NCBI RefSeq assembly: GCF_945859685.1
Contig: NC_079147.1
Coordinates: forward strand, 303,488,485-303,552,484
Length of the DNA: 64,000 bases
Reading direction: 5' to 3'
From: Eupeodes corollae
Taxonomy: Eukaryota > Arthropoda > Insecta > Diptera > Syrphidae
Made by a program: the position numbers and the translations under genes. The notes below the pieces were generated by a model that saw only the letters and a program-made list of their open reading frames with translations, was not told the DNA's origin and did not search any database. Below are positions 24,361 through 36,466 of the stretch, in pieces. Each line of letters begins with the position of its first letter. The first letter of the stretch is position 1.

Positions 24361-24485
24361 AATTTTAGCTTCAGCTTTTAAAAATAATGTTTGTTTACGT
24401 TTTTCGAAGTTCCAAAGTCCTGAGAGTTAAGGCGGCTTGATTTTAAAATTGAATAAAAATAAAACAAGTTATATGTGAGATATTA

Positions 24486-26172
24486 AGAAGGGGTATTCTT
24501 TATTTGAGAGCCCTATAAATAGCAAATAGCAGCGGCGGCCTTTCTGGGTGGAGTGTATTCGAAAGGTTATATCTGACTTCAATTTGACAGATGTCATCGA
24601 TTATGTTGTCTTTGGGGATCCCGTGGTGGTTTGCGGCTTACTGTGAATTAAGAAAGCCCCACAAGAAAAAAACGAAAGGAATCAATTCCCACGATCTTGT
24701 TTGCCAATTTGCGTCGCTTCAAAACGAGATAACCATGCCATTAAACCATTCACGCAGAATATCAATTATCACTTGAGCTGTGCGTCAAGACACGCCATAC
24801 TGTTGAAACCATATGTCTTCGCTGTCCATATTATCCAATTCAGGCCATTCAAAGTTGGTGATCATCGAAACGGGGATTGCCTGACAAGAATCATTTTTGA
24901 AAAAGCCTATAGCCCAAAATACACACCAACTATTGAATTTATTTGGATGCATTGGCATCTCGTGAATCAAGCGTGAATTGGGGTCGTTCCAAAACCAAAA
25001 TTGTTGCTTACTCACGTATCCGTTCATTCAAAAATGCGCCTCATCGCTAAAAATGATCTTTTCGGCCAAAATTGTGATCAACTTCCAATTGCTCCAAAAT
25101 CCAATTAGCGAACACATGACTTTGACAATGTATATGGTCTTTTGGATTCAGCTGCTGGGTCAGTTGAATTTTTTATACGTGTGCAGATCCAAATCACTAC
25201 GCAAAATTTGCCATGTTGTGGTCTGAGACAGGCCAAGTTCTTGGGAGCTATGCTGAATTGACAGCCTCGGATTTTCTGTAAACTTTCACGAACAGCGGTG
25301 ATGTTTTCATCAGAACTGCCGTTTCATTGACGTACGTACGGGTGCTAGTTGATTGTTTGCTGAGTAGGTAGTCAGCGTTGAATAGTCAATTGGGAAGGAC
25401 GACCATGTACCCCACAAAAAAGGGCGCATAACGCGCACATCGTTGCTGTTATCGAACACACATTTTCATAATAAAGTTAAATTGCACGTGTTGCTAGACG
25501 CTGTAAAAGAAGATATTTTGACAGATAGTAAAAGAAACAAAATGACCGCTACTATAGCTGTCAAAATCAGCCCATCCCTATTGAAAAACCTTTTAACTTG
25601 GTCCTTGTGTGAAGAAACTATTTGGTACTAACTGACATCTATGTACATAATAACCGTGTACTAGCTTTTTTTAAGGAATTGCTTGGAAACAAGTCCTAAC
25701 TAATACGCGGTTTCAATTTGATAGCACCAAAACCTAGTACTTGCATGAAAAAAATAGTTAATACCGATTTAAATATAAGTATTGCTCCTAATTTTAGGAC
25801 TTAATGAAAAAATTGTCTGCCAATACTTTAAGGATTACTTCTTTTATAGATGTCTTTCTCACTACAAAATATTTAAAATTGTTGACATGACGGCAGCCCC
25901 TTGTCATTTCGAAACTAGGACTGCAGATTCTACCAGAGTATTAACCACACCAAACAGTCCATTTGTATGTATGATCATTCAATCAGGGCTTGAGTATTAT
26001 TTTTGTTTCATAAACGGCAATTCTGCTTATTGACAAAACAATTTAACAGATTAATTTTTCCAAAGTAAATTAAATCAATTGTCAAACCTAATTGAAGACA
26101 AATGTCAACACACTTTGACATCTGAACTGTCAAACTATCAAGACTTATAAGCCACCTGAAAAACACCCTTTA
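24486..26172 (-). mobile_element. Tc1/mariner-superfamily element (decayed)
   Basis: Proposed outer bounds of the mariner carrying the transposase remnant at 24590-25420. The right end reads GAAAAACACCCTTTAA (near 26157-26172). The reverse complement of the left end (AAGGGGTATTCTTTATTTGA near 24487) is a loose match, so the inverted termini are imperfect. The same TTAAAGGGTGTTTTT-type end occurs on the element at 51891-52664. Bounds are approximate. Confidence 0.45.
24590..25420 (-). pseudogene. IS630/mariner transposase, inactivated
   Basis: Minus-strand transposase of the family with the WPPRSCDLTPLD signature. Reading from 25420: LGLSQTTTWQILRSDLDLH (helix-turn-helix region, near 25175-25235), LNPKDHIHCQSHVFANWILE, DHNFGRK, SDEAHF (first catalytic D kept, near 25035-25055) followed by a stop in place of W, MNGYVSKQQFWFWNDPNSRL, HEMPMHPNKFNSWCVFWAIG, EWPELDNMDSEDIWFQQYGV (near 24790-24850), and a poor C-terminal ELIPFVFFLWG (near 24640-24670). 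The second catalytic D (expected in QQDGA) is Y and the third (expected in TPLD) is V, so two of three catalytic acids are gone. Length and order fit a single-exon transposase of about 340 residues. Confidence 0.85.
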
Positions 26173-27235
26173 ATATTAAGTAATCAATTAATTGTAAGAC
26201 AAACTAGAACTCATTGGCAGCATTGATTTGATTGCCAAACAGAAACACACATTTTTGTACCCTAAATACACCTCCATCAATGGATAATTAAATAAACATT
26301 ATTTGTTTTATCCTGACTCATTCAAATATAGCAAATCAATTATTTTTTTGTCGTCTTTATTTTTATCAAAGCAACAACGAAATAAAAAAAAATAAAACAT
26401 GAAATTCTATTTTAGCTCTCTCAAAAACATACCTACCTATAAACTAGTAGACTTCTCAAGACCCGAGTCAAATAATTCGAATGTGTTACTAGGTTAATCT
26501 TTTTTTTTAGTTCGTTCGTTTTTGATGGCGACGCGGTGTGGCGCTGCCTGGTTGGTTGGCTGTCAGATTCTAAAGGAAAAGCATATATACTCATCGTTTA
26601 CTCCTATGCCATTTATTTCTTTTTTTCTTTTTTTTGATATTATTTAGCTTTTTATTTTTCTTAATCGCGTGCTTAAGACACATTTGTTGATTTTGTCTAT
26701 TTTGCTTTGGTATTTATATTTTGTGCTCAAGCACACAAAGCACAAAATATAATAATATAACTGTAGACATTTTCTATATAGTACGGCGACAGCTCTTTTC
26801 TTTTGCTTAGAAATACGGAAAAAGCAGACACAAAATAACAGAGGCAGACAGAACGACAGAGAGAAGAGAAACGCACGTGTGCGTAATAATTTAGTGCAAA
26901 ATGTTGTAATTATCTTTTACCCTAGACATTCAGCTTATGTAGCTTTAGATATTTTTGTATTTTGTTTGTTTCTTTCATAAGTGGGTTTGTAGGTAGAATT
27001 TTATGTATGATGTGTGCTCAACAAAGAACCTATGACTTTTGTAGTCTTTTAACTTGTGATAAAGTATTTGGGTCTTGATTTAGTTAGGGGCAAGTTGAAT
27101 ATTTAAGGAAAAACAACTACCAAATAAATATTTAAAGGATTTTGGTATTTAAAAAAGCTGAGGAAAGTTAAGTTAAGTAATCATAACCTTAATTGAAAAT
27201 CATCAAAAAATTTAAAATTTGTACTGATATTACAA
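26173..27235. other. no gene seen
   Basis: AT-rich with a GC-richer patch near 26525-26575 (GATGGCGACGCGGTGTGGCG). No coding motif was recognised. It contains the palindrome listed at 26715-26751. Confidence 0.5.
26715..26751. repeat. perfect inverted repeat, 13-bp arms
   Basis: TATATTTTGTGCT at 26715-26727 and its exact reverse complement at 26739-26751 flank an 11-nt spacer. It would form a stem-loop in RNA or act as a dyad in DNA. No attached gene is seen. Confidence 0.6.
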
Positions 27236-27237
27236 AC

Positions 27238-27445
27238 AAAAGTGTTTGTTTGTTTGCTTGTTTGTTTGAACGCCCTAACCTCAGGAACTGCTGGTCCGAG
27301 ATTTCGTTTTGCGTTTAAGAATCCAATTATTGAAGAAGGCTAAGGACAATATTATAACACGCTAGGAATATACCGATAAGGAATTTTTCAAAATCGTTGA
27401 TTTTTTCCCTCTTGAAAGCTTCCACTGCGTGCGCTGCAGAAACGG
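27238..27445 (+). repeat. GTTT-led dispersed repeat (tentative)
   Basis: Opens with a GTTTGTTTGTTTGCTTGTTT tract (27240s) followed by GAACGCCCTAACCTCAGGAA, CTGCTGGTCCGA and AAGAAGGCTAAGGACAATAT. I recall very similar text as a widespread insect interspersed repeat, but cannot assign it to a named family without a search. Confidence 0.4.
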
Positions 27446-27840
27446 TTTAACTTTTGCTAAAACAATGTATGACAGAATTGTTGCCCTTTAAAAGTTCTAA
27501 AAAAAAGTATATTGCAGCAGATGTCTTTCTTTCGAAATTAAAGTAAACCTTAATGTCTTTTATGCTCAATATTTCTTTCCAAAGCTGAAGCATGCTAGTA
27601 ATTTCAAACATTATATTTAGTGCTAAAGGAGTATCAATTTGTTTAAGTTTTATTAAAAGCCACAAAAAAACTGTTTTGACATGATGCTATTCAAGCATCA
27701 ATATCCATTAATGAAGGCTTAGTATAAGAATACAAATATAAAGAAAGTATAGAATCTATATCTGTTGATAAAATACTTAAGTTAATAAGTATGTTCCTGT
27801 CTTCTTAAAACATTTCAATTTATTAAATATCTACTAAGCC
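27446..27840. other. no gene seen
   Basis: AT-rich. The 72-codon minus frame at 27447-27665 has no recognisable motif. Confidence 0.4.
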
Positions 27841-28230
27841 ACCCATTAAGGGTGGAGATAGCAGTACCTCAAGGCTGTGTTTAAGGTCTTACTTTTATCG
27901 GTTACGATATTGATATAAAAATATAAGAGACTAAGATAAATTTGATAGCTCAAAAAGAGATTCTGATCATGGATCCCGGATCTTCCCAATCTCAAGCGAT
28001 ATTAAATAAATTGAATATTACAAGTCAGCTATTAAAGTTAAAAATTGGTGTATCCTAAGACTGTGATTTAATTTTAATTGTGTTTAAACGGATTTAAAAG
28101 AGTAAGCTTCGTTTTCAGAGCTATATTGACATCTAGCAAAGATGTTAATGAATTTCAACCAAAACGCTATCATAATAAATGGCAATAACTTCAATGTCAA
28201 AAGGTTTCCAAGGAAAAAGTATTTTTTGAC
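27841..28230 (+). pseudogene. possible Jockey-type RT remnant
   Basis: Plus-strand reading gives EIAVPQGCV, a stop, then GLTFIGYDIDI (near 27856-27920), which resembles RT motif B (VPQGSVLGPLLF). Further on are DPGSSQSQAILNKLNITSQL and LKLKIG (near 27971-28050), like the post-YADD helix of Jockey elements. The catalytic box itself is not visible. It is short and heavily decayed, so a chance resemblance is possible. Confidence 0.4.
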
Positions 28231-28329
28231 TTTTTTCATCCGTTAAGGGCTTGGTATTTTGAGGGCTAGCAATTTTGTATATGTTGAGATATGTATGATA
28301 TTCTCGGAATATGCATCACCAACCACCGT

Positions 28330-28450
28330 TGTGAAACGTTCATTTCTCGGAATGCCCATACATTTACCTAGGAGCCCATCATTGCTCGTACTGTGAAGTT
28401 CAGAGATTTTTTCTTTAGCCGTACTAAGCGAATGTAGAAGGCATTACCCC
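28330..28450 (-). repeat. unidentified coding-like repeat, copy 1
   Basis: The minus strand reads AFYIRLVRLKKKSLNFTVRA at about 28355-28440. The DNA is clearly similar to 57395-57485 (plus) and 30781-30841 (plus), for example CATTCG followed by TAGTACGGCTAAA and TCTCTGAACTT. Confidence 0.5.
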
Positions 28451-30780
28451 GTTTTAGTTACACCTACACGTTCTATATAAGCCCTTCTATTTTTCCCTAA
28501 TGATGATGATTGAGGTTACAAATGAAAACAATCTGTGCTAATTACATCGTTAAAACTAAGTTAAGTTCCACAAACAAAACAAAACCATTTAAAAAGATTT
28601 AGTTGTCCTGAATTTAAATCTTACCTTTTTTCTAGCACCCCAGATTTTCAAATATCCCTCTTTAAAAATGTTAAAAATCACACAATTTGGTGTTTTTTAA
28701 GGCTGAAGTAAAACGAAACTTAGTTTTTTAATTAAATATGTTTTGATTTTACAAAGTACAAAAGTTTGTGGTCAAGTTTTGAACAACCTTGAATTTGATG
28801 CGTTTATAGTTTGGAAAAATACGTTTTAAAGCTTATTTTAAGCTCTGATTTGCTAGTTGATTATCGGTCTTTAACTATATGCTCAAATTTTTAAAATATC
28901 CTTTTAGATGTCGAATTTATTGCAAAAATAAAAAATTACTTTTAAATCGTTTTGATATTTTCTGTTTAAAACTATTTTAGCAGAAAGTGTTCAGCATTTC
29001 TTAAGGACTTTTGTAAGATAGATAAAAACTAAAGACCTATCAAGATTTTTCAACAATTTTATGAAATACTATAAATATTTGAAATATAGATTGAAGAAAG
29101 AGATTTTCTTAAAAACAAAAAATATTAAAAAGCCTGTATGTGGTTTTTCGACTTAAAAACTGTTATATCTCAAAACCTGACGTGAGGAAGTTATTTTTGA
29201 TATGGGAAAGTTCGTGCAAAAATGAAAACAATGCAAGCAACCTTATATCTCTGAAAACAGAGCCGTTTATTTAAAACGTCAAAAACTCAGAAGTACTATA
29301 GATTTGGTAACAATGGTTTCAACATTTTACTAAATTGTTTAAGATTTTGAGAATTTACATTTTCAAACAAATATTCTGTATACTATTTTTTATGAAGTTA
29401 CTTTTGAAACCCTGTTTGAAAAGCTTCTATCTACAATCAATTTCATAACCTTAAACGAATTTCTTGTTTTCCTTCTCTGTTCTTTTATGTTTATGTTTAA
29501 GTTTAAGTATTTTTATTATTTTATTTAGCTGGCACATTCACTTGGTTTGGTTGCTGGTGTTTGATTTTCGTTCCCTGTGTTTCTTTTTATAAAATATTTA
29601 ATTAAAATCTGGTTCAACCGAAAGTATTTCAATGAAAAGGAACTTGTCTTGTTATTTGTAAGAGTAAAACATAAAATAAAATTAAATAAGATACAAGTTA
29701 AAAAAAAAATAAATTGTTTGTTTAGGTTTTTATTTGAATTTTTATTTGGCAAGTCGTCTTCGTGGGTATATAGAGAACTCGAGAATGAAGGTTCTTCTGA
29801 TTTCATTGATGCAATATACAACAATTTGCATGAAATTTTATCTAGGTACATTTTTTTTGTTTGGTCTCATTTTATTTTGAGGAAGAATTTTTGTTGTCTT
29901 CTTATTAACAACAATAATCCAAAGAAGTGGGTTGAATGAACAAAGAACAAAAATAAAAACAACAATCATAAAATTTATGGTAAGCCTCTCTCTATATACT
30001 TCGAGTATATCTCAGTCTATATCCATAAAGCCCCACCCTAACTTTGATACCACTTGGCATGCATCTCATACCACACCCCCCAGCCACCCCTTCCGGCCCA
30101 GTTTATACCTACATACTTTCTGTCTCTACCTTCAGTTAGCAATTTATTTATTGGCCATAATCCCTGGTGGAGATTTTAAGATTAGAGCAAATAGTCGTGT
30201 AAAACAATTAAACACGGTTTATTGCTGCAATTTGCTGGATAAGTGATTTCTCTTGGATCTATTTCAATTTCAAAAACGCAAATCGATTTTTATGCATTCA
30301 GAAAAATCAGATCGATACAAGAAAGATTGAAAAAAATGTGCTTTGAGAAATTATTTTCAGAAAATACGTTGTATAAAAGTAATGCTGCAGGGCGGTGAAA
30401 AGAGTGACAGAATTGGTAATAGCTGCATAGTTTCAAGATTGACAGTTGATGGTTACCTTTTGTGTCAGTCAGAAATTTCTTTTTCTGTTCTGCTTGCCTT
30501 GAAACTTAAGTGGTTTTTTGAGGTAGGTTAGTGAATCGAAATAGGAAATCATTCTGGTTTGATTTCCGTCATTAGACGTTTCTTTTGTTGTATTTTGTAT
30601 CGATTTATTGGTAACGAGGTCATTAAAATAAAAGAGCAGAGCAGAGATTAAAGAGATATAAGGTTGAAGACAAATCGGTTAAGAAGGGGATGAACATTTT
30701 TTGGAATATTGTATGACACTTAAGTGCTTAACATGCTTCGATGCCTATTGGTTTTGAATGTCTTTTTATTGGGTTGGTTA
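28451..30780. other. no gene seen
   Basis: AT-rich sequence. Open frames on both strands at 29525-29939 overlap one another and read as low-complexity K/N/F-rich peptides, so I call no gene. Confidence 0.45.
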
Positions 30781-30841
30781 AGGCATTCTCCATTCGTGCT
30801 GTGCGGCTAAGGAAACAAACTCTGAACTTTCTTTCGCGTAT
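30781..30841 (+). repeat. unidentified coding-like repeat, short copy
   Basis: AAGGCATTCTCCATTCGTGC and GTGCGGCTAAGGAAACAAAC followed by CTCTGAACTTTC align with 57392-57450 and with the reverse of 28440-28380. Confidence 0.45.
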
Positions 30842-32105
30842 ACCCAAGGAAAATAGTTTAAGAAAGTTATTGTGACCAATAATACTACGGATGGGAAATT
30901 TTTAATTAAAAATTGTTCTGTGAAATGTAGCTCTATATTTTGTTGTGAATTTTAACATTTTTAATTCGTTTTACTAATTTGTTAGTATTTACTTGTCAAT
31001 TTTTAAAAGATGACAGCATCAAAAGTGACAGCTTTAAATGAAATCTCTTATTGAAAATCCTTATACTATTCAAACTAAAATAAAACCTACGAATATTATG
31101 TGAATAGTTTCTATTGTTGTATTTGTTAAGATTTATTAAAATCTGCCTGCAAAATGCATACGTGTTTCTTTAAAAATGAAGATCAAATTAATTTCTCTTC
31201 ACGAGAAAGAAATCCATTATCTTTCATATTGAAAGACGTCAAGGCGAAGTTTTTAAATAGAAAATTCGAATTTTTGATTTTTGAAAATTGTTTTTGGTCC
31301 TAAAAAAAAATTTAAAACTCCTGACCCGATACTGTTTAAAAACTTAATTTTCAATTTCAATTAATCGATCTTATGATTTGGGTTGTAGAGCATGGACAGT
31401 TTTTTCTTTCATCGTATAATATCACGTTTCATTATTAAAATATCCAAACTCCGCAAATCAAAATATTATGAATCCTCTAGAAGTAAGGCTAAGATCTTGG
31501 GTATTTTCGGGTTGGAAATGGCTAAGATTGGGGTGGAAAAGAGCATTTTGGGCCGAATTCGTTTGGAAAACAATTTCAAAATTATGAAATCTACAATACA
31601 ATGATTTAAACAAAGCTTTTAAAGATAGAAAAATTGGAATAGAGATTTCGATTACATTAAATATCGAACTATTTATTATTCTTACGGATATTTACTCTAA
31701 TTGTTACCTTACCTTATCTCTGAAATGTGAAAGCCTAGGCTAATCTTAAAATGAATCAAAAAAAGTTATTAAAACATACAAAAACAAACAAATTGCATAT
31801 TTTTTGAAAAACTAATTTAAGCCGTTTTTGAACATTTTTAATAATGTCGTCTAGCATTTTTGTTTGTTTTGAAATTTAAGAAAAACATGGGACTTTTGGC
31901 AAGTTTAAATTTTTTGGATCTCAGATATTTTCGTATTCTTAGAAATATAAACAACTTTAACAAAAATTACAAAAGAAATTCAAAGCAGTTTTAATTGATT
32001 TGGTGAGAATGTCAATCGGTTTAAGAAAATTCTTAAAAATCAAGTAAATTTAAATCCATGTTGCCGTAGATTTTTTTTTCATGATACTTATTTCTTTCTA
32101 GTATT
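30842..32105. other. no gene seen
   Basis: AT-rich with no recognised motif. The 70-codon plus frame at 31392-31604 carries nothing recognisable. Confidence 0.45.
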
Positions 32106-32109
32106 AAGT

Positions 32110-32885
32110 TCAAACGTTGATATTATGAACGAAGTACTTTATCATTAAAATGAACATAACGCGAATCGTTGCAAGCTTTAATTCTTTTGAGGTAATTTTT
32201 GACCACTTTTTGACACAAATTGGGCGGTATCTCAACCATATCTTGACAAATGTTGGTTTTAAAGACCTCAAGAGTTGAAGGTTTATCTGCATAAACACGG
32301 TCTTTCAGGGAACTACAAGAAAATAAGTCAAGCGGTGTCAAATCGCATGATCTTGGTGGCCAATTGATATCACCACGATGACACTTTAAGCGACCAGGAA
32401 ATGTCACTTGCAATAAAGCCATATTCACTCAAGTTGTGTAACATGTGGCACCATGTTGTTGAAACCACATATCGCGGGTCGGTTATCATGTGACAATAAC
32501 GTTTCGAGTTGAGGGGGAGAGTTGTTTCATCATTGTTTTCGAAGAAGTAAGGTCCAATCTTACCTCCGAAGAGAGCACCAAACAGTGACTTTTTTTTTGA
32601 TGCAATGAACTCTCAAAATTACTTGATAATTCTAAAAACCCAAAATACGACGATTTTTATTTATTTATTAACATACCCACTGAGGGAGTATTCAAATCAA
32701 TTTTAATTTTCAAATTTCTTCTCAATTTTGCTAATTCCTTGCATAATTGAACGATTATGTAAATGGCTATGTCAAAATCGCCATTTTTGTAGTAGGATTT
32801 AACAAGTTTTGTGCGTTGTGCGATAAAAAAGTGATCCACTTTTCTAAATGGTAGACAGGTTTGACAGTATGTCAAATTCCAGCCG
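32110..32885 (-). pseudogene. IS630/mariner transposase, internally deleted
   Basis: Minus-strand copy of the same transposase family as at 24.6 kb. A probable N-terminal segment (FFIAQRTKLVKSYYKNGDFD, near 32770-32840) is followed, after loss of the middle, by VTVWC (near 32580), KRYCHMITD-like text and WFQQHGA (near 32440-32460), where the second catalytic D is H. The C-terminus is well kept: DINWPPRSCDLTPLDLFS (near 32320-32375), then YADKPSTLEVFKTNICQDMV, EIPPNLCQKVVKNYLKRIKA and CNDSRYVHFNDKVL, ending near 32120. The first catalytic region (SDEAHF...NGYV) is not found, so about 200 residues are missing. Confidence 0.85.
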
Positions 32886-33160
32886 TTAACTTTTGAAACT
32901 GCAAAATTAAATTAATTAATATTTAAACTCAAATATAACCTGGCTTTATATCCAAAGACTGGGTTTGAAAATAGCACCTACATATATTTTAAGACTTAAA
33001 AATAAATCTGCAGAATAATTGTGTCTTTTAACATGAAAATGCAATTTAATTTAACAAAAACAATTTTCTCTAAACAATTTTCTATAGACTTATATTAGAA
33101 GAAGTCAAGATGAGAAAAGAAATTAAAAGAAAATTTAAAAAAAAATTGATTTTTGACCAA
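32886..33160. other. short AT-rich gap, no gene seen
   Basis: Separates the mariner remnant from the first of three family A copies. No motif was recognised. Confidence 0.4.
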
Positions 33161-33833
33161 AAAACAGGCTGGGATGCGACCCACACTGTCTGTCAATTTG
33201 TCTTGCTTAAAAGTTTATAGGTTTCCGAATTGGTTTACAAATTGGATAAATGAAATTAATTATGAAGTCAATCTCTTCTACTATTCACGAGATATCGAGA
33301 ACCAAACATCAAACTTTACAAAACTTGCTAACTATGTTTTGTTGCTTTTTTTATGAATAAACGGACTGTTGGATTCTTTAAACAAAACAATATTTTCTGT
33401 GAGATAAAAGAAATTTTAAGCCAATATTTTTAATTAATGTTTGTTTAGGCTTTTAGTTTTTGTAAAAAAAAAACTGTCAATTCGGCTTTTCCCATAATTT
33501 CATCGAATGTTGACATGAAATTAGTTTAATGCGAATATCTAAAAGTTTAAAACGTTATTCTTCATTAAAAAAAAATTGCTTTAGATATAAAATCATTTTT
33601 TGTTCGTATAATTTTTGAGGTGATAAATATTTTGTTCAGTTTTTTGAAATTATACAAAAAATGTTAATTGGATTTTCTTTCAAAAGTACCATATCAAAAG
33701 GGCGCACTACAGCGCTAATTGGATCTCAGGATAGGTTGCCTTGAGATCGCCATTTCTACCTACCATTGTTTGGTATTGCGTTACAATATATAATATACAA
33801 TTTAATAAAAGTCTCTAGCGTTTTTTCACCTTT
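33161..33833 (-). repeat. family A repeat, copy 0 (minus, truncated)
   Basis: Begins at the T2 terminus (17-bp block in reverse at 33170-33186) and runs to CAATTTAATAAAAGTCTCTA near 33800. There it breaks off right before the T1 terminus of the next copy. A segment of about 70 bp starting at GGCGCACTACAGCGCTAATT (near 33700) has no counterpart in the other copies and is probably a small insertion. Confidence 0.7.
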
Positions 33834-33837
33834 TTTA

Positions 33838-34860
33838 ACTTCCCATAGGAAGTTATTGTAATGGGTCCGATTTGTCAAATTGAAAATTTTGACATTTCTC
33901 GACGTTTCAAGGTCCCTAGAGTCGAAATGAAATGTATTTAGAAAGATGTCTGTGCGTGCGTGTGTACGTATGTTCGTACGTCCGTACGTTCGCGAGGTTT
34001 ATTTAGTTGTCCATAGCTCAAAAACCAGAAGAGATATCGACTTTAAATAAATTTTGTTATGCAGATAATAAGGCACAAAGATGCAGAAAGGGCTCTCGTG
34101 GGCGGTTTTTTTACCATAGCAGTATAAAATAAAAGGTGCAAATTTTGAATAACAATAAATATTTTAATTTTAAATTTTATATAATATATTGTAACGTGAT
34201 ACCAAACAGGTATATTTTTTGACAAGATTCAAATAACGGTTTTTTTATATATCAAAAAACTTTAATTTTACGAATACAAAACGATTTTATTTTTAAAACA
34301 ATTTTGTGCATCGAAAAATACATCTGGTAAAATTTTGAGAAAAATCGGATTGACAGTTTTTTTTACAAAAAAAAAAATAAAAACCTTAGAAAACAATACC
34401 AAAACTTCGTAAAAATTTACTTGCGATTCAAATAGCTTTTCAAAAATTAAATATATTGTCTTTAAACTTTTTTTATTTCACAAAAAATATTTGTTTCGAT
34501 ATTCAGAAGTTTTTTTTTATAAACATCCAACAGTCCGTTTTTTTCATAAAAAAAATAAAATCTACAAAAAATAGTACGCAAATTTATTAAATATTGATGT
34601 TCGGTTCTTCATATCTCTCAAATTAATTTCATTTATCCAATTCGTAAAAATTTAAGAAATTGGTGAAAATTTGTTTTCTACTAAAAATCTATTTAATAAA
34701 ACTAGATTCCAAAACTAAACTATTTATTTATATGAAAAATATTGTTGGTAATTTTAAAATTTTTAAGAATTATTCAACTAGCAACACAGCAAGACAAATC
34801 GACAAACGGGATAGGAAGTTATCAGTGTGGGTCGCATCCCAGTCTCTTTTTATTTTTGTT
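33838..34860 (+). repeat. family A repeat, copy 1 (plus, both termini)
   Basis: Runs from the T1 terminus (AACTTCCCATAGGAAGTTAT, TGTAATGGGTCCGATTTG) to the T2 terminus (block at 34825-34841). Inside T1 the sequence passes through GACGTTTCAAGGTCCCTAGA, an ACGT-rich stretch near 33955-33995 and AACCAGAAGAGATATCGACT. About 1.0 kb and non-coding; it appears to be a near-complete short member of the family. Confidence 0.75.
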
Positions 34861-35280
34861 CTTAAAAAACGTTAAATCTTAAAAACTTGAATTCCAAGTT
34901 TCAAATTAATCTGCCCGAATGGCCTGCAGGCTGTAGGAGACAGAATCGGCGGTAACACTTTTTCAACATTTTTCTTTGTTTTGTAATAAAAGGATATCAT
35001 AGAATTATATAACCAGTTTATATTTTTCATTAAAATTTCTCACTTTTGCTGTCAGAAATCTTTGAATAGAATTGTACGATTGAATATCTCAATTGTTAGG
35101 TTAGAATGATTACTGAATTGTGTTTATATATTTCATTCTTCTGCTCTATGAATCCAACTGAGAAAATCCTTATAAATTATAGAAATATAAACTGGCCAAT
35201 AATATGCAAACAAACAGAAAAACAAACTTCATAAAATTGGTATATATTCTAATTAAACAAATCAACTTTTTTTAAAACAA
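34861..35280. other. spacer between inverted family A copies
   Basis: About 420 bp of AT-rich sequence between two T2 termini facing each other. It includes GAATGGCCTGCAGGCTGTAG near 34917-34936. No coding motif was recognised. Confidence 0.5.
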
Positions 35281-35499
35281 AAAAGAGGCTGGGATGCGAC
35301 CCACACTGATAACTTCCCATCCCGTCTGTCGATTTGTCTTGCTTAAAAGTTTGTTTTTATGTACTCGTATCAATTTTTACCAAATTTGCGTACTCTTTTT
35401 GTAGATTTTATTTTTTATATGAAAAAACGGACTGTTGGATTTTTATATTAAAATTACTGAATATCGAAAACAATATTTTTTGTGAAATAAAATAAGTTT

Positions 35500-36465
35500 C
35501 AAGCCAATATTTTTAAGTTTTGAAAAGCTGTTTGAGCCGAAAGTAAATTTTTACCAAGTAAAACTTGGTATTGTTTTATTTTAGAGTTTTATTTTTTGTA
35601 AAAAAAAACTGTCAATTCAATTTTTTAAAAATTTTACCAACAATATTTCTTATGAGATAAAATTACTTTAAAGCCAATACTTAAAATTTTTAAAGAGATA
35701 TTTGAGTCGAAAATCAATTTTTACCAACTTTTATACATTTTTTTTAGGTTTTTATTTTTTGTAAAAAAACTGTCAATTCGATTTTTTTCAAACTTTAATT
35801 GAATGTTGACAGCAAGATTTTTTGAAAGATAAAAGTAAATTAAAGCCAATATCTCAAAGTTTTGAAAAGATATTTGAGTCGAAAATCAATTTTTACCAAC
35901 TTTTATAAATTATTTTTTTTAGGTTTTTATTTTTTGTAAAAGATATTTGAGTCAAAAATCAATTTTTACCAACTTTTATAAATTATTTTTTTTAGGTTTT
36001 TAGTTTTTGTAAAGAAAACTATCAATCCGATTTTTTTCAAACTTTAATTGTATGTTGACAACAAGATTTTTTGAAAGATAAAAGATAATTAAAGCCAATA
36101 TCTCAAAGTTTTGAAAAGATATTTGAGTCGAAAATCAATTTTTACCAACTTTTATAATTTTTTTTTTAGGTTTTTATTTTTTGTAAAAAAACTGTCAATT
36201 CGATTTTTTTCAAACTTTAACTGAATGTTGACAACAAGATTTTTTAAAAGATAAAAGTAAATAAAAGCCAATATCTCAAAGTTTTGAAAAGATATTTGAG
36301 TCGAAAATCAATTTTTACCAACTTTTATAATTTTTTTTTTTTAGGTTTTAATTTTATGTAAAAAAACTGTCAATTCGATTTTTTTCAAACTTTAACTGAA
36401 TGTTGACAACAAGATTTTTTGAAAGATAAAAGTAAATAAAAGCCAATATCTCAAAGTTTTGAAAA
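35500..36465 (-). repeat. ~173-bp tandem array inside family A
   Basis: The landmark AAGCCAATA(T/C) begins at 35501, 35671, 35843, 36092, 36265 and 36440, spacings of 170, 172, 249, 173 and 175. Each unit also holds AAAACTGTCAATTCGATTTT, GATATTTGAGTCGAAAATCA and TTTTTACCAACTTTTAT. The 249-bp interval contains an extra copy of the GATATTTGAGTC...AGGTTTTTA part. Similar single units occur at 20410-20630 and 37140-37230. Confidence 0.85.
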
Positions 36466-36466
36466 G

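Noticed and set aside
29525..29939. Overlapping 108- and 120-codon frames on opposite strands
   Set aside because: Both are low-complexity K/N/F/I-rich translations of AT-rich DNA without motifs.
35500..36465. CRISPR-like array of regularly spaced repeats
   Set aside because: Units are contiguous ~173-bp tandem repeats with no short repeat/unique spacer structure, and the genome is eukaryotic.
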